A stretch of DNA of 64,000 bases from Candidatus Woesearchaeota archaeon (GCA_016935985.1 JAFGPW010000007.1:86956-150955); one strand, 5' to 3'; counted from the stretch's first letter, positions 35,133 to 44,185 are shown. Numbers and translations are program-made. Notes: generated by a model from the letters alone, not told the origin.

Positions 35133-36686
35133 ATGATCATCGTCCTCGACTGTGGGAGCCAGTACAACCAGAACATCGCGAGGAGGGTCCGTGAGAACAG
35201 GGTCTTCACCGAGATCAGGCCATACACGACCCCGGTGGGAGAGCTCAGGCGGCCTGACCTCGAGGGCATCATCATCTCCGGCGGCCCTTGGTCGGTCTAT
35301 GATGAGGGATCCCCGCTCTACCCCAAAAAGGTGTTCGACATCGGCGTGCCGGTGCTCGGCATCTGCTACGGCATGCAGTCGATGGCTTACCTACTCGGCG
35401 GGAAGGACGCGGTCGAGCCGGCGGAGGGCAGGCGCGAGTACGGCCCGATGGAGGTCATCATCACATCCGGGACCGACAGCATATTCAAGGGTATCGCGAA
35501 GGGGAGCATCCAGACATGGATGAGCCACGGCGATGTCGTCAAGGGCATGCCGGATGGCTTCAAGGTCGCGGCGACGTCGGGGACCGGCCACCTCAGCGCG
35601 ATGATCGACCCGCACCGGCGGCTCTACGCCGTCCAGTTCCACCCTGAAGTCGACAACACCGAGCACGGCAGGGACATCCTCGCGAACTTTGTCGATATCT
35701 GCGGATGCGCGCGCGACTGGACGAGCGGGAACTTCATCGAGGAGAAGATTCGGGAGGTCAGGGAGCGCGTCGGCGACGCCCATGCGATCGGCGGGATATC
35801 AGGCGGCGTCGACTCGACGACCGCCTCGACCCTCATGCATAAGGCGCTCGGCAGCAGGTACCACCCTATCCTCGTCGACAACGGCGTGCTCAGGAAGGGA
35901 GAAGCGAGAGAGGTCCTCGGCTATCTGGGACGGCATTTCCCGAAGATGGATGTGGCCTATGTCGATGCAGGCGAGCTGTTCCTCGCGCGTCTTGCCGGCG
36001 TCACCGACCCTGAAGAGAAACGGAAGATCATCGGCGGCACCTTCATCGAGGTCTTCGAGCGGGAGGCAAGGCGTATCGGCATGGAGGTCCCGATACGCTA
36101 CCTCATGCAGGGGACGCTCTATCCGGACGTCATCGAGAGCGTGCCCGCCTACGGCGGCCCGCAGGACACCATCAAGAGCCATCACAACGTAGGCGGCCTG
36201 CCGGAGAGGATGGACCTCGAGCTCATCGAGCCCTTCAGGGAGCTCTTCAAGGATGAGGTCCGGGAGGTCGCGAAGGAGCTCGGCATCCCGAAGGAGATCT
36301 ACGGCAGGCACCCGTTCCCTGGACCGGGCCTTGCCATCCGGATCATCGGCGAGGTCACGCCCGAGAAGGTCGCGATTCTCCAGGAGGCTGACCGCCGCTT
36401 CATCACCGCCATTCGCGAGCATGGCCATTACGATAGGATATGGCAGGCGCTCACCGTCCTTACCGACTCGAAGTCCGTGGGGGTCATGGGCGACGCCCGG
36501 ACGCACGAGTACGCGGCGGTTCTGCGCGCAGTGACGAGCAGGGACGGCATGACCGCCGATGTCTATGAGTTCCCGCCGCGGTTCCTTCGCGATGTGACGG
36601 TAGATATCGTGAACAGCGTCAGGGGCATCAACCGCGTGACCTATGACTGCACGCCGAAGCCTCCCGGGACGATCGAATGGGAATAG
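35133..36686 (+). CDS. guaA: GMP synthetase (glutamine-hydrolysing, two-domain)
   Basis: 517 residues. An N-terminal class I glutaminase (VLGICYGMQ with the nucleophile Cys; QFHPEVDNTEHG with His and Glu) is joined to the ATP pyrophosphatase domain (GGISGGVDSTTAS P-loop) and the C-terminal dimerisation domain (HPFPGPGLAIRI). A fused form, unlike the split GuaAa/GuaAb of many archaea. Last gene of the purine operon, starting 9 bases after purN; hisS is convergent. Confidence 0.96.
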   Translation: MIIVLDCGSQYNQNIARRVRENRVFTEIRPYTTPVGELRRPDLEGIIISGGPWSVYDEGSPLYPKKVFDIGVPVLGICYGMQSMAYLLGGKDAVEPAEGRREYGPMEVIITSGTDSIFKGIAKGSIQTWMSHGDVVKGMPDGFKVAATSGTGHLSAMIDPHRRLYAVQFHPEVDNTEHGRDILANFVDICGCARDWTSGNFIEEKIREVRERVGDAHAIGGISGGVDSTTASTLMHKALGSRYHPILVDNGVLRKGEAREVLGYLGRHFPKMDVAYVDAGELFLARLAGVTDPEEKRKIIGGTFIEVFEREARRIGMEVPIRYLMQGTLYPDVIESVPAYGGPQDTIKSHHNVGGLPERMDLELIEPFRELFKDEVREVAKELGIPKEIYGRHPFPGPGLAIRIIGEVTPEKVAILQEADRRFITAIREHGHYDRIWQALTVLTDSKSVGVMGDARTHEYAAVLRAVTSRDGMTADVYEFPPRFLRDVTVDIVNSVRGINRVTYDCTPKPPGTIEWE

Positions 36687-36707
36687 AGACAGCAGGATTG
36701 TCCCGTC

Positions 36708-37979
36708 CTATTTCAGCCTCTTGATCATCTCGTCGAGAGGGAGCTTCTCCTCCGTGCCGCTCGCCATGTCGCGGAGCGTGCACTTCCCGGAGAGCACCTC
36801 ATCCTCGCCTATGATGATGGCATAGGGGATGCCCTGCTGCGAGACGTAGGCCAGGTTCTTCGACACCCCGCGCCCCATCAGGTCGAGGTCCGCCCTGATG
36901 CCCTTCTCCCGCAGCCGCGTCACCGCGTTGAACGAGTCTGCCATCGTGTTGATGGGGATGACGAAGGCTGTCACCGGCACGGCAGGCCGCTCCGTGCCCC
37001 TGATCGCGTCGAAGATGACATCCACGCCGAAGGAGATGCCGACCGCTGGGAACTGCTGCCTGCCGCCGAGGTAGCCGCCGATCATGTCGTCGTAGCGGCC
37101 GCCGCCGGCGACGCTGCTCGTTATCTCTGAGCCCTTCAGGAACGCCTCGAAGACGGTGCCGGTGTAGTAGGAGAGCCCGCGGACGAGCGAGAGGTCGAAA
37201 CGGTATTCCGATACGTGCGCGATGTCGAGCAGGTCGAAGAGGAAGGTGAGCTCGGCGAGGCCCTCCTTCATGAGCTCGTCGTCGGCGATCGCGTGCAGCT
37301 GCTTGACATCCTCGTGCGCGAAGAGCCCCATGAGCTTCTCCGTCGTCTCCTTCGGGATGCCCTTCTCATCGAGCTCCTTCTCGACCGCGGCATGGCCCTG
37401 CTTCTCCATCTTGTCGAGCGAGACCATGGCGGTGTCCCACAGGTGCTTCGGGACCTTCGCGTGCTGGAGGATGCCGCACAGGAGCTTTCGGTTGTTGATC
37501 CTGATCTCCGCCGGGAGCCCGAGCTCCCGGAACGCGGCTGCGGTGAGGGTGATGAGGTCGGCTTCCGCCGCCATCCCCTTCGCGCCGACGATGTCGACGT
37601 CGCACTGCCAGAACTGGCGGTACCTGCCGAGCTTGATGGGCCCATCCCTGAAGACCGGCCCTGTCTGGTAGCGCTTGAACGGCAGCCGCAGCTTGGGGTT
37701 GAGGCCGATGAACCGAGCGAGCGGGACGGTCAGGTCGAAGCGCAGTCCGAGCTTCCTTTTGCCCTGGTCCTCGAAGGTGAAGGTCTCTTTCAGCGCGTCG
37801 GACCCTTCCCCTGCCGCGAACTTGGCGGCGAGGATGTCGTAGCGCTCGAAGACCGGTGTCTCGAGCGGGACATAGCCGAAGCGCTCGAACACGGCGCGGA
37901 GCGTGTCCATGACGCGCTGCCGCACGCGCATCTCGTCAGGCATAATATCTCTCGTCCCACGGGGGAGCTGGATCTTCAT
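36708..37979 (-). CDS. hisS: Histidyl-tRNA synthetase
   Basis: 423 residues, class II. Motif 1 region (TPVFERYDILAAKF), motif 2 with FKRYQTGPVFRDGPIKLGRYRQFWQCDVD-type text, the histidine-specific block RGLSYYTGTVFEA and motif 3 (GGGRYDDMIGGY) are all present. The C-terminal anticodon-binding domain ends with LPLDEMIKRLK. It lies 27 bases downstream of bud32 on the same strand. Confidence 0.95.
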   Translation of the reverse strand: MKIQLPRGTRDIMPDEMRVRQRVMDTLRAVFERFGYVPLETPVFERYDILAAKFAAGEGSDALKETFTFEDQGKRKLGLRFDLTVPLARFIGLNPKLRLPFKRYQTGPVFRDGPIKLGRYRQFWQCDVDIVGAKGMAAEADLITLTAAAFRELGLPAEIRINNRKLLCGILQHAKVPKHLWDTAMVSLDKMEKQGHAAVEKELDEKGIPKETTEKLMGLFAHEDVKQLHAIADDELMKEGLAELTFLFDLLDIAHVSEYRFDLSLVRGLSYYTGTVFEAFLKGSEITSSVAGGGRYDDMIGGYLGGRQQFPAVGISFGVDVIFDAIRGTERPAVPVTAFVIPINTMADSFNAVTRLREKGIRADLDLMGRGVSKNLAYVSQQGIPYAIIIGEDEVLSGKCTLRDMASGTEEKLPLDEMIKRLK

Positions 37980-38006
37980 GATGGTGTCCCTAGGCGCGTT
38001 CGTTTA

Positions 38007-38603
38007 TTAATATTTCGCCTTGTTGCGGCCACGGGCCTCGACCTTCTCGAGATGCTTCCTGACTACCGGATCAGCATACCCCATGAGGACCTCCTTGAAG
38101 GAGTCCTCCCAATGTGTGTAGTGCTTGGACTCGAGCGCCTGCCTGAGCAGGTGAAGGTCGACTGCCTTGTCCTCCACCTTCTTCGAGAAGAAGGAGAGCC
38201 CGAAATCGATGAAGAATGCCTTTCCGTCGATGAGCTTCATGTTGCTGGTGGTGAGGTCGCCGTGGATGATGTCGTTGTCATGCAGGATCCTGATTCTCTT
38301 CCCGATCCCCCTGCAGGCGGCCCGCCGCTCGCGGGTATCGAGCCGGTCGAGCGCGGTCTTCATCAGGTCGCCGCCGAGACGCTCCATGCGGATCCGCATG
38401 CTGGTGCCATCTGCCGAGATGAGCTTCGGGCCGAAGCCGAGGGCATGGACCTTGCCGATGACCTTTGCCTCCCGCCGGGTCCTGCCCTTCCTGAGCCGAT
38501 CGTCTATCGCCCTGATACGGTAGCCCTTCGGCACCCGGTCCTTGACGACCGTTTCCCTGTCAGCATAGATGACGCTCTCGGCGCCCTGGGCAAGCCGTTC
38601 CAT
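38007..38603 (-). CDS. bud32: Bud32/PRPK kinase-ATPase of the KEOPS complex
   Basis: 198 residues, a minimal protein-kinase fold. The N-lobe has AQGAESVIY and VVKDRV (Lys), the catalytic loop is HGDLTTSNMKL, and the metal motif is IDFGLS. The C-terminal extension is basic (RGRNKAKY), as in family members. It works with Kae1 in forming t6A37 in tRNA. It is a separate gene here, whereas many archaea carry a Kae1-Bud32 fusion. A TATA-like element (minus strand, about 38622-38634) precedes it. Confidence 0.93.
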   Translation of the reverse strand: MERLAQGAESVIYADRETVVKDRVPKGYRIRAIDDRLRKGRTRREAKVIGKVHALGFGPKLISADGTSMRIRMERLGGDLMKTALDRLDTRERRAACRGIGKRIRILHDNDIIHGDLTTSNMKLIDGKAFFIDFGLSFFSKKVEDKAVDLHLLRQALESKHYTHWEDSFKEVLMGYADPVVRKHLEKVEARGRNKAKY

Positions 38604-38712
38604 GGGCGGGTGAACGTTTCCCTCCTATATATAATATGCCTCCATACGCCCCCGAAAGGCCCTTGTATGGCCTCCCTGGCCGAGAGGGGGCCGATTCAAC
38701 CCCAATCCAAAG

Positions 38713-38841
38713 GTTTATTAATCAGGTCGCGCTTACAAGGCCCGCTTTTTCGGGCTCCGCCCGAGACAATCCCTTGGGGGTCGATGCAACAGGCTTTCGT
38801 TGACGGCCCATGACGGCCGGCTCAGCTGATGATTGCGGACT
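38713..38841 (+). promoter_or_regulatory. Promoter and structured leader of the ATP-grasp locus
   Basis: TATA-like gtttattaat (38713-38722) predicts a leader of roughly 100 bases before the ATG at 38842, long for this genome. It contains a strong hairpin (gcccg-cttttt-cgggc, about 38750-38765), a second GC-rich stem-forming stretch (gacggcccatgacggccggc) and a ctgatga element. No known riboswitch family recognised. Confidence 0.4.
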
Positions 38842-39828
38842 ATGAAGGTAGGAGTAATCTACAACGGTTTCTATGGAAAGGATCCCACGCCTGAGGAGAG
38901 GGAGCTCCGCGCGATGGGCACCTCTGCCGCCGTCGCGCTGGAGAAGCTCGGCCATGAGGCGACGCTTTATGACATGGACAATCCGGCAGACATCGAGCGG
39001 CTCGCGACCGCTGACATCGAGGCGGCGTTCTACGCCTGCGAGCGGATCGGCGCCGATCCGCTCGGCGAGGCCTATGTCTCGGCGTATCTCGAGCTCTTGG
39101 GAATCCCACACACGAGCGTGCGCTCCTCGGTCCTGATCCTCGCGACCCATAAGCCGCTGATCAAGATGCTGTGTGCGCACCACAGCCTTCCGACGCCGGC
39201 GTTCCAGGTGTTCCGGTCGGCCGACGAGCCGCTCGACCCGAAGCTCCGCTTCCCGCTGATCGTGAAGGGCGCGATCACCGAGAACAGCATCGGCATGGAC
39301 GATACCTCGGTGGTGCTGGACGAGAAGGAGCTGCGGAAGCGGCTCGCCCGCACGATCACCGAGCTCCGGCAGGAGGCGCTCGTGGAGGAGTTCATCGACG
39401 GCCGCGAGTTCAACGTCGCGATCATCGGCGGCGAGCCGCCCGAGGTGCTGCCCATCTCCGAGATCGTGTTCGAGGGCCTGCCCCTACGCAAAAGGGTCTG
39501 CAACTACCTGGCGAAGTGGGATGAGGGGTCTGTAGAGTATCAGAAGACGGTCCCGCGATGCCCGCCCGACCTCACGGCCGAGGAGGAGCGCATCGTGACC
39601 GACGCTGCGGTCCGCTGCTACCGGATGCTCGGCTGCGAAGGGCACGCTAGGGTCGACATCCGGTACCGTGACGGCGTCCCGTACATCCTGGAGATCAACC
39701 CGAACCCCGGCATCGCCGAGACCGGCTGCGGGTTCGTGCGCTCGGCGAACGCGCACGGCCTCTCGTACCCGGCGATGATCGGGAGGCTGCTCGAGAACGC
39801 GCTGCTGAAGGGGAGGGACGCCCGATGA
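38842..39828 (+). CDS. ATP-grasp ligase, D-Ala-D-Ala ligase-like (paralogue 1)
   Basis: 328 residues. MKVGVIYNGFYG starts the N-terminal Rossmann-like domain. The ATP-grasp part has HKPLIKMLCAHHSLPTP, PLIVKGAITENSIGMD (glycine loop replaced by Glu-Asn-Ser), VEEFIDGREFNVAIIGG, ARVDIRYRDGVPYILEINPN and a PGIAETG end. The overall relation is to D-alanine-D-alanine ligase. No peptidoglycan genes are near, so a different carboxylate-amine pair is expected. Shares EEFIDGREF and E(I/V)NPNP with paralogue 2, which overlaps it by 4 bases. The ATG at 38842 is preferred to a TTG three codons upstream. Confidence 0.82.
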   Translation: MKVGVIYNGFYGKDPTPEERELRAMGTSAAVALEKLGHEATLYDMDNPADIERLATADIEAAFYACERIGADPLGEAYVSAYLELLGIPHTSVRSSVLILATHKPLIKMLCAHHSLPTPAFQVFRSADEPLDPKLRFPLIVKGAITENSIGMDDTSVVLDEKELRKRLARTITELRQEALVEEFIDGREFNVAIIGGEPPEVLPISEIVFEGLPLRKRVCNYLAKWDEGSVEYQKTVPRCPPDLTAEEERIVTDAAVRCYRMLGCEGHARVDIRYRDGVPYILEINPNPGIAETGCGFVRSANAHGLSYPAMIGRLLENALLKGRDAR

Positions 39829-40853
39829 GGGTCGCTGTCGTCTACAGCGTCGTCGACGTCCCCATGACAGGCGACCCGGCCGACCTCGCCGCCGAGCGCG
39901 ACGTCCTCCGGTCGGTCGAGGGGATCGCGGAGGCGCTGCCCAAGCTCGGGCACACGGTCGTGAAGGTCCCGTTCTCCCGGACGCTCTACGCCGATCTCAG
40001 GAGGATTAGGCCCGACATGCTCTTCAACCTCTGCGACAGCTTCGAGGGGCCGAGCACGCTCGAGGCGACGGTCCCCGCCATCGCCGAGATGCTGGATCTC
40101 CCTTATACAGGATCGGGCATGCTCGCGGTGTCGCTCTGCCTGGACAAGGCGCGCACCAAGGCGATCCTCTCCGCTGTGGGGATTCCGAACGCCAGGTTCC
40201 AGCTCTTCAGCAAACCCGATGGGCCGCTCGACAGGGATCTCCGGTTCCCTCTCATCGTCAAGCCGAACAACGAGGACGCCTCGCTCGGAATCCGGCGGGG
40301 CTGCGTCGTGACCGATGAGAAGGCCCTGAGGAAGCGGCTCGAGGAGACCATCAGGATCCGCGGCCAGCCGGCGATCGTGGAGGAGTTCATCGACGGCCGC
40401 GAGTTCGACATCGCGCTCCTGGGGAACGACGACCCGCAGGCTCTCCCCATCTCAGAGACAGTGTTCCGGAACTTCGCGCCCGGCGAGTTCAGGGTCTGCG
40501 ACTACGAGGCGAAGTGGATCGAGGGCGACAGGCATTATGATGACCTCCCCTCAGAGTTCCCGGCGAAGCTCCCGGAAAAGGTCGCCGAGCGGATGCGCTC
40601 GCTCGCGCGGGCAGCCCATCGGCTGACCGGCTGCAGCGGGTACACGAGGGTCGAGATGCGGCTGCGCGGGGAGGAGCCGTTCGTCATCGAGGTCAACCCG
40701 AACCCGGACATCTCACCGGGAGGGCAGCTCTTCAGGCTCGCGGCATCAGTGGGGATCGGCGAGCGTGAGCTGATGAAGAAGGTTCTCGATTTCGGTCTCG
40801 AGCGCCATAGGCAGAAGCGCTGGCGGCTCGAGGGTGAGATGCGGCAGGGCTGA
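39825..40853 (+). CDS. ATP-grasp ligase, D-Ala-D-Ala ligase-like (paralogue 2)
   Basis: 342 residues. VAVVYSVVDVPM begins the pre-ATP-grasp domain. DMLFNLCDSFEGPSTLEATV is the D-Ala-D-Ala ligase-type Asn-Leu...Glu segment, followed by LPYTGSGMLAVSLCLDKART (lid and ATP site). LIVKPNNEDASLGI, VEEFIDGREFDIALLG, TRVEMRLRGEEPFVIEVNPN and PDISPGG complete the core. Start overlaps the previous stop, so the two are co-translated and may work in sequence or as a complex. The substrate is unknown. Confidence 0.84.
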   Translation: MRVAVVYSVVDVPMTGDPADLAAERDVLRSVEGIAEALPKLGHTVVKVPFSRTLYADLRRIRPDMLFNLCDSFEGPSTLEATVPAIAEMLDLPYTGSGMLAVSLCLDKARTKAILSAVGIPNARFQLFSKPDGPLDRDLRFPLIVKPNNEDASLGIRRGCVVTDEKALRKRLEETIRIRGQPAIVEEFIDGREFDIALLGNDDPQALPISETVFRNFAPGEFRVCDYEAKWIEGDRHYDDLPSEFPAKLPEKVAERMRSLARAAHRLTGCSGYTRVEMRLRGEEPFVIEVNPNPDISPGGQLFRLAASVGIGERELMKKVLDFGLERHRQKRWRLEGEMRQG

Positions 40854-40886
40854 ACCAGACCAGCCCCTATGCTGAGGTGAATTCTC

Positions 40887-41558
40887 ATGACCACAGGTTC
40901 TGACACGCCACTGCTGATTCCGGACACCACCGTGCTCGCCGGCCCTGACCATGCGCCGGTCACCGAAGCGATCGTCCTTCCGCGGCAGCTCTCGCTCCGT
41001 CCGGTCGAGCCGGCGGACGCGCCGCTCCTCGCCCGGTGGTTCAACGATTACGAGAACATCAAGTGGATGAGCACGTTCGTCAGGTGCAGGAAGCATACGA
41101 CCGAGGAGCTCCGCCAGGACATCGTATCGTCCGACCCGTCGTCGGAGCGCCTGTTCATGGTGTACGATGAATGGGGCATCGAGCCGATTGGCCATGCCGG
41201 GATCGACGGCATCGACCAGCACGACCGCAGGGCCGAGATCTTCTTCCTGATCGGGGATCGCGCGAACCAGGGAAAGGGCTACGGCAGGATGATCCTCCGG
41301 CTGCTGATCGAGCAGGCGTTCGACGCGATGGGCCTCAACAGCCTATTCGCGACAGCCGCTGTCGAGAACCATGCGTCGGTCCGGCTGCTGGAGAGCGGCG
41401 GCTTCCGGCGGATCGGCATCAGGCGCGAGTTCAACCTGGTCGACGGTGCGTTCGTCGACGAGGTGTTCCTCGACATGACCCGGAAGGACTATCAGGCGAT
41501 GAAGGACGGAGCGGCCGGCATCGCCGGTGTGCCTGCCGGCGGAACGCAAATGCAATAA
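40887..41558 (+). CDS. GNAT-family N-acetyltransferase (RimJ/RimL-like)
   Basis: 223 residues. LSLRPVEPADAPLLARWFND is the RimJ/L-type start, and the acetyl-CoA loop reads IGDRANQGKGYGRMILRLLI (Q/R-x-x-G-x-G/A form). NSLFATAAVENHASVRLLES and GGFRRIGIRREFN are the late motifs. A GAGGTGA lies 6 bases before the ATG. Set between ATP-grasp genes, it probably acetylates an amine in the pathway product. Confidence 0.85.
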   Translation: MTTGSDTPLLIPDTTVLAGPDHAPVTEAIVLPRQLSLRPVEPADAPLLARWFNDYENIKWMSTFVRCRKHTTEELRQDIVSSDPSSERLFMVYDEWGIEPIGHAGIDGIDQHDRRAEIFFLIGDRANQGKGYGRMILRLLIEQAFDAMGLNSLFATAAVENHASVRLLESGGFRRIGIRREFNLVDGAFVDEVFLDMTRKDYQAMKDGAAGIAGVPAGGTQMQ

Positions 41559-41803
41559 TTTTAAATACTAGTTTCACCTACTCCCGATGTTCAGCAGATT
41601 TCAGGCGAACCAAGGAAGCGATACGACGATGCATGACGATATTTCTCCAGTGTCCTTCTCCCTCCAGCGGATGACGACGGGGGGTCGCCGAGAGATCCGA
41701 TGGCGCATGACGGGATCCCACCGCCAGTCAGACGCACCAAATTCCTCGATATCCGGCGATGGCCGCAGGAGGCCTGCCGGTACCGGAGCGTGACAATCGG
41801 GCG
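41559..41803 (+). other. Gap inside the ATP-grasp locus with small possible peptide (41629-41793)
   Basis: A TATA-like element (attttaaatact, near 41558-41569) suggests a second promoter. One frame from ATG 41587 or ATG 41629 could encode a polar Arg/Ser/Gly-rich peptide (MHDDISPVSFSLQRMTTGG and onward) ending at 41793, just before the next ATP-grasp gene. Codon bias is weaker than in neighbours and a second frame (from 41700) looks equally plausible. I do not call a gene. Confidence 0.3.
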
Positions 41804-42967
41804 ATGCTACACGTCGGACTTACCTTCAACAAGAAGCCCGAATCCGGCGAGGCTCAGGACCTGCCTGACGATTTCTTCGCTGAGTTCGACACCGACGACA
41901 CCATCCTCGCGATAGGGCGAGCGCTCGAGTCGATGGGCAATAGGGTGACGCTCATCGAGGCGGACGAGGAGGCGTACGGCAAGCTCCGGCGCCTGCGGCC
42001 CGATATCGTCTTCAACTTCGCCGAGGGCATCAGGGGCGAGAGCCGCGAGTCTCACGTCCCGGCGTTCTGCGAGATGCTCGGCATCCCCTACCACGGCTCA
42101 GGGCCGCTCACGCTCGGGATAGGCCTCAACAAGGCGCGCAGCAAGGAGACGCTCATCGTGCACGGCGTGCCGACGCCGCGTTCGGTCGTCCTCTCCGGCC
42201 CGGTCTCCGATATCCCCTTGCGCTTCCCGCTCATCGTCAAGCCCATCGCGGAAGGGTCGAGCAAGGGCATCAGGAACGACTCGCTCGTGAGGGACATCGA
42301 CGCGCTCAACGCCCAGGTCCGTCTCGTCCTCTCGGACTATGGCCAGGCGGCGATCGCGGAGGAGTTCATGCCCGGCGACGAGTTCACCGTCGGCGTGCTG
42401 GGCAACGAGGAGCCGATCGTACTCCCCATCATCAAGAAGAACTTCGGCGAGCTCCCGCCCGAGGCGAACCCTATCGACTCCTTCGAGGCGAAGTGGGTGT
42501 GGGACACGCCGGAGAAGCCGCTGAACATGATCGCCTGCGAGCCGCTCCCGAAGGCCCTCGCGCGCGAGATACGCCACGTCGTCATCGCGACCTACCGCGC
42601 CTTCGACTGCAAGGACTGGGCGCGGATCGACCTGCGGCTCGACGCGGAGGGCAGGGTGAACGTGCTCGAGATCAACCCCATCCCAGGGCTCCTCCCGAAG
42701 CTCGAGGAGAATTCCTGCCTGCCGCGCGCCGGCCACGAGGCGGGGCTCTCCTATGCCGAGCTCGTGAACGCCCCGCTCTACTACGCGCTCATCAGGCACG
42801 ACCTTCTGCACAAGGCGGAGCAGAAGGCGTACGCGCGCCTCGGCGAGAAGCTGGAGGCGGTGCGCCGCGCGGTGCCGACCTTCAACACCCCGCAGGGGAG
42901 AAGACAGCTCGAGGAGCTGCGCGCGATCGAGACGCCGCGGACCTCGCGCAAGGCGGGTGCGGCCTGA
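41804..42967 (+). CDS. ATP-grasp ligase, D-Ala-D-Ala ligase-like (paralogue 3)
   Basis: 387 residues. IVFNFAEGIRGESRESHVPA and LGIPYHGSGPLTLGIGLNKA match D-Ala-D-Ala ligase more closely than the other two paralogues. LIVKPIAEGSSKGI carries the glycine/serine loop, EEFMPGDEFTVGVLGNEEP the strand after, and ARIDLRLDAEGRVNVLEINP with IPGLLP the metal site. A C-terminal basic helix of about 45 residues follows. The start at 41804 fits the family start (MLHVGLTFN); upstream codons are not conserved-looking. Its stop overlaps the kamA start (tgATG), so the two are coupled. Confidence 0.84.
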   Translation: MLHVGLTFNKKPESGEAQDLPDDFFAEFDTDDTILAIGRALESMGNRVTLIEADEEAYGKLRRLRPDIVFNFAEGIRGESRESHVPAFCEMLGIPYHGSGPLTLGIGLNKARSKETLIVHGVPTPRSVVLSGPVSDIPLRFPLIVKPIAEGSSKGIRNDSLVRDIDALNAQVRLVLSDYGQAAIAEEFMPGDEFTVGVLGNEEPIVLPIIKKNFGELPPEANPIDSFEAKWVWDTPEKPLNMIACEPLPKALAREIRHVVIATYRAFDCKDWARIDLRLDAEGRVNVLEINPIPGLLPKLEENSCLPRAGHEAGLSYAELVNAPLYYALIRHDLLHKAEQKAYARLGEKLEAVRRAVPTFNTPQGRRQLEELRAIETPRTSRKAGAA

Positions 42968-44139
42968 TGGCGATGCTGACGACCGACGAACGGAGAATGC
43001 TGACGATGACCAAGAACGAGACCATAAGCCTCATCGCCGCGAAGGCGGTCGAGACCGTCGTTGAGGAGGAGACCTTCCCGGAGACGAAGTTCTCCCTCTG
43101 GCGCCAGATCCTCAGGGAGAGCGTGACCTCGGTCGAGGACCTGCAGCGCGTCTGCAAGGCCGACCTCGACGTCACCGAGCTGAAGGAGGTCGTCAAGCGC
43201 TATCCGATGAGGGTGAACCCTTACTTCCTCTCGCTCATCAAGGAGAAGGGCGATGCCATATGGAAGCAGTGCATCCCCGACCGGCAGGAGATCCAGGACA
43301 CGACTGGGGTCGAGGACCCGCTCGCCGAGGAGACCCATAGCCCGGTGCCCGGGCTCACGCACCGCTATCCCGACCGGGTGCTGCTGCTCGTCTCGAACCA
43401 GTGCGCGATGTACTGCCGGTTCTGCACCAGGAAGCGCCGCGTCGGCGACCCGTTCAAGCGCATCACCAAGGAGCAGATCTCGAAGGGCATCGCCTACATT
43501 AGGGAGCACTCCGAGGTGCGGGATGTCATCCTCTCCGGCGGCGACCCGCTCATGCTCTCTGACGGCTATCTCGAATGGATCCTCAAGGAGGTCAGGCAGA
43601 TCCCCCATGTGGAGATCATCAGGATTGGCACCAGGGTTCCCTGCTCGCTCCCCCAACGCGTGACGCCAGAGCTGTGCATGATGCTCAAGAAGTACCATCC
43701 GCTCTATGTGAACATCCATTTCAACCATCCGGCGGAGATCACGCCCGAGTCGCGCATGGCGTGCGAGATGCTCGCCGATGCCGGCATCCCGCTCGGCAGC
43801 CAGACTGTCCTCATGAAGGGCATCAACGACGACCCTGCAGTCATCAAGGAACTCTTCCACAAGCTCGTCATGATGCGCGTAAAGCCCTACTATCTTTACC
43901 AGGCTGACATCACCAAGGGGACCAATCACTTCAGGACGAGCGTCAAGAAGGGCATCGAGATGATCGAGGCGATCAGGGGGCACACCTCAGGCCTGTGCGT
44001 CCCGCACTTCGTGGTGGACGCGCCTGCCGGCGGCGGCAAGATCCCGCTGCTCCCTGACTATCTGGTCGAGCACACGGGCAAGAAGGTGGTGCTCAGGAAT
44101 TACCAGAACAGGCGGTTCGAGTACCCTGAACCCGAGTGA
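42967..44139 (+). CDS. kamA: Lysine 2,3-aminomutase
   Basis: 390 residues. Radical SAM motif CAMYCRFCTRKRR (Cys146, Cys150, Cys153). HRYPDRVLLLV precedes it, DVILSGGDPLMLSD carries the S-adenosylmethionine GGD motif, and the PLP-binding region is VDAPAGGGKIPLLPDY. It interconverts L-lysine and L-beta-lysine using [4Fe-4S], SAM and PLP. In methanogens the homologue (AblA) supplies beta-lysine for the osmolyte N-acetyl-beta-lysine. The ATG overlaps the stop of the third ATP-grasp gene, tying beta-lysine to those ligases. Confidence 0.93.
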   Translation: MAMLTTDERRMLTMTKNETISLIAAKAVETVVEEETFPETKFSLWRQILRESVTSVEDLQRVCKADLDVTELKEVVKRYPMRVNPYFLSLIKEKGDAIWKQCIPDRQEIQDTTGVEDPLAEETHSPVPGLTHRYPDRVLLLVSNQCAMYCRFCTRKRRVGDPFKRITKEQISKGIAYIREHSEVRDVILSGGDPLMLSDGYLEWILKEVRQIPHVEIIRIGTRVPCSLPQRVTPELCMMLKKYHPLYVNIHFNHPAEITPESRMACEMLADAGIPLGSQTVLMKGINDDPAVIKELFHKLVMMRVKPYYLYQADITKGTNHFRTSVKKGIEMIEAIRGHTSGLCVPHFVVDAPAGGGKIPLLPDYLVEHTGKKVVLRNYQNRRFEYPEPE

Positions 44140-44185
44140 GCGCCGGCCCGTCGGCCCCTATTTCCCTTGCCTTCTCTGGGGAAAA

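Noticed and set aside
38842-42967. Peptidoglycan D-Ala-D-Ala ligases
   Set aside because: No Mur, alanine racemase or penicillin-binding genes are present, and an archaeal host makes bacterial peptidoglycan unlikely; family relation kept, function not transferred.
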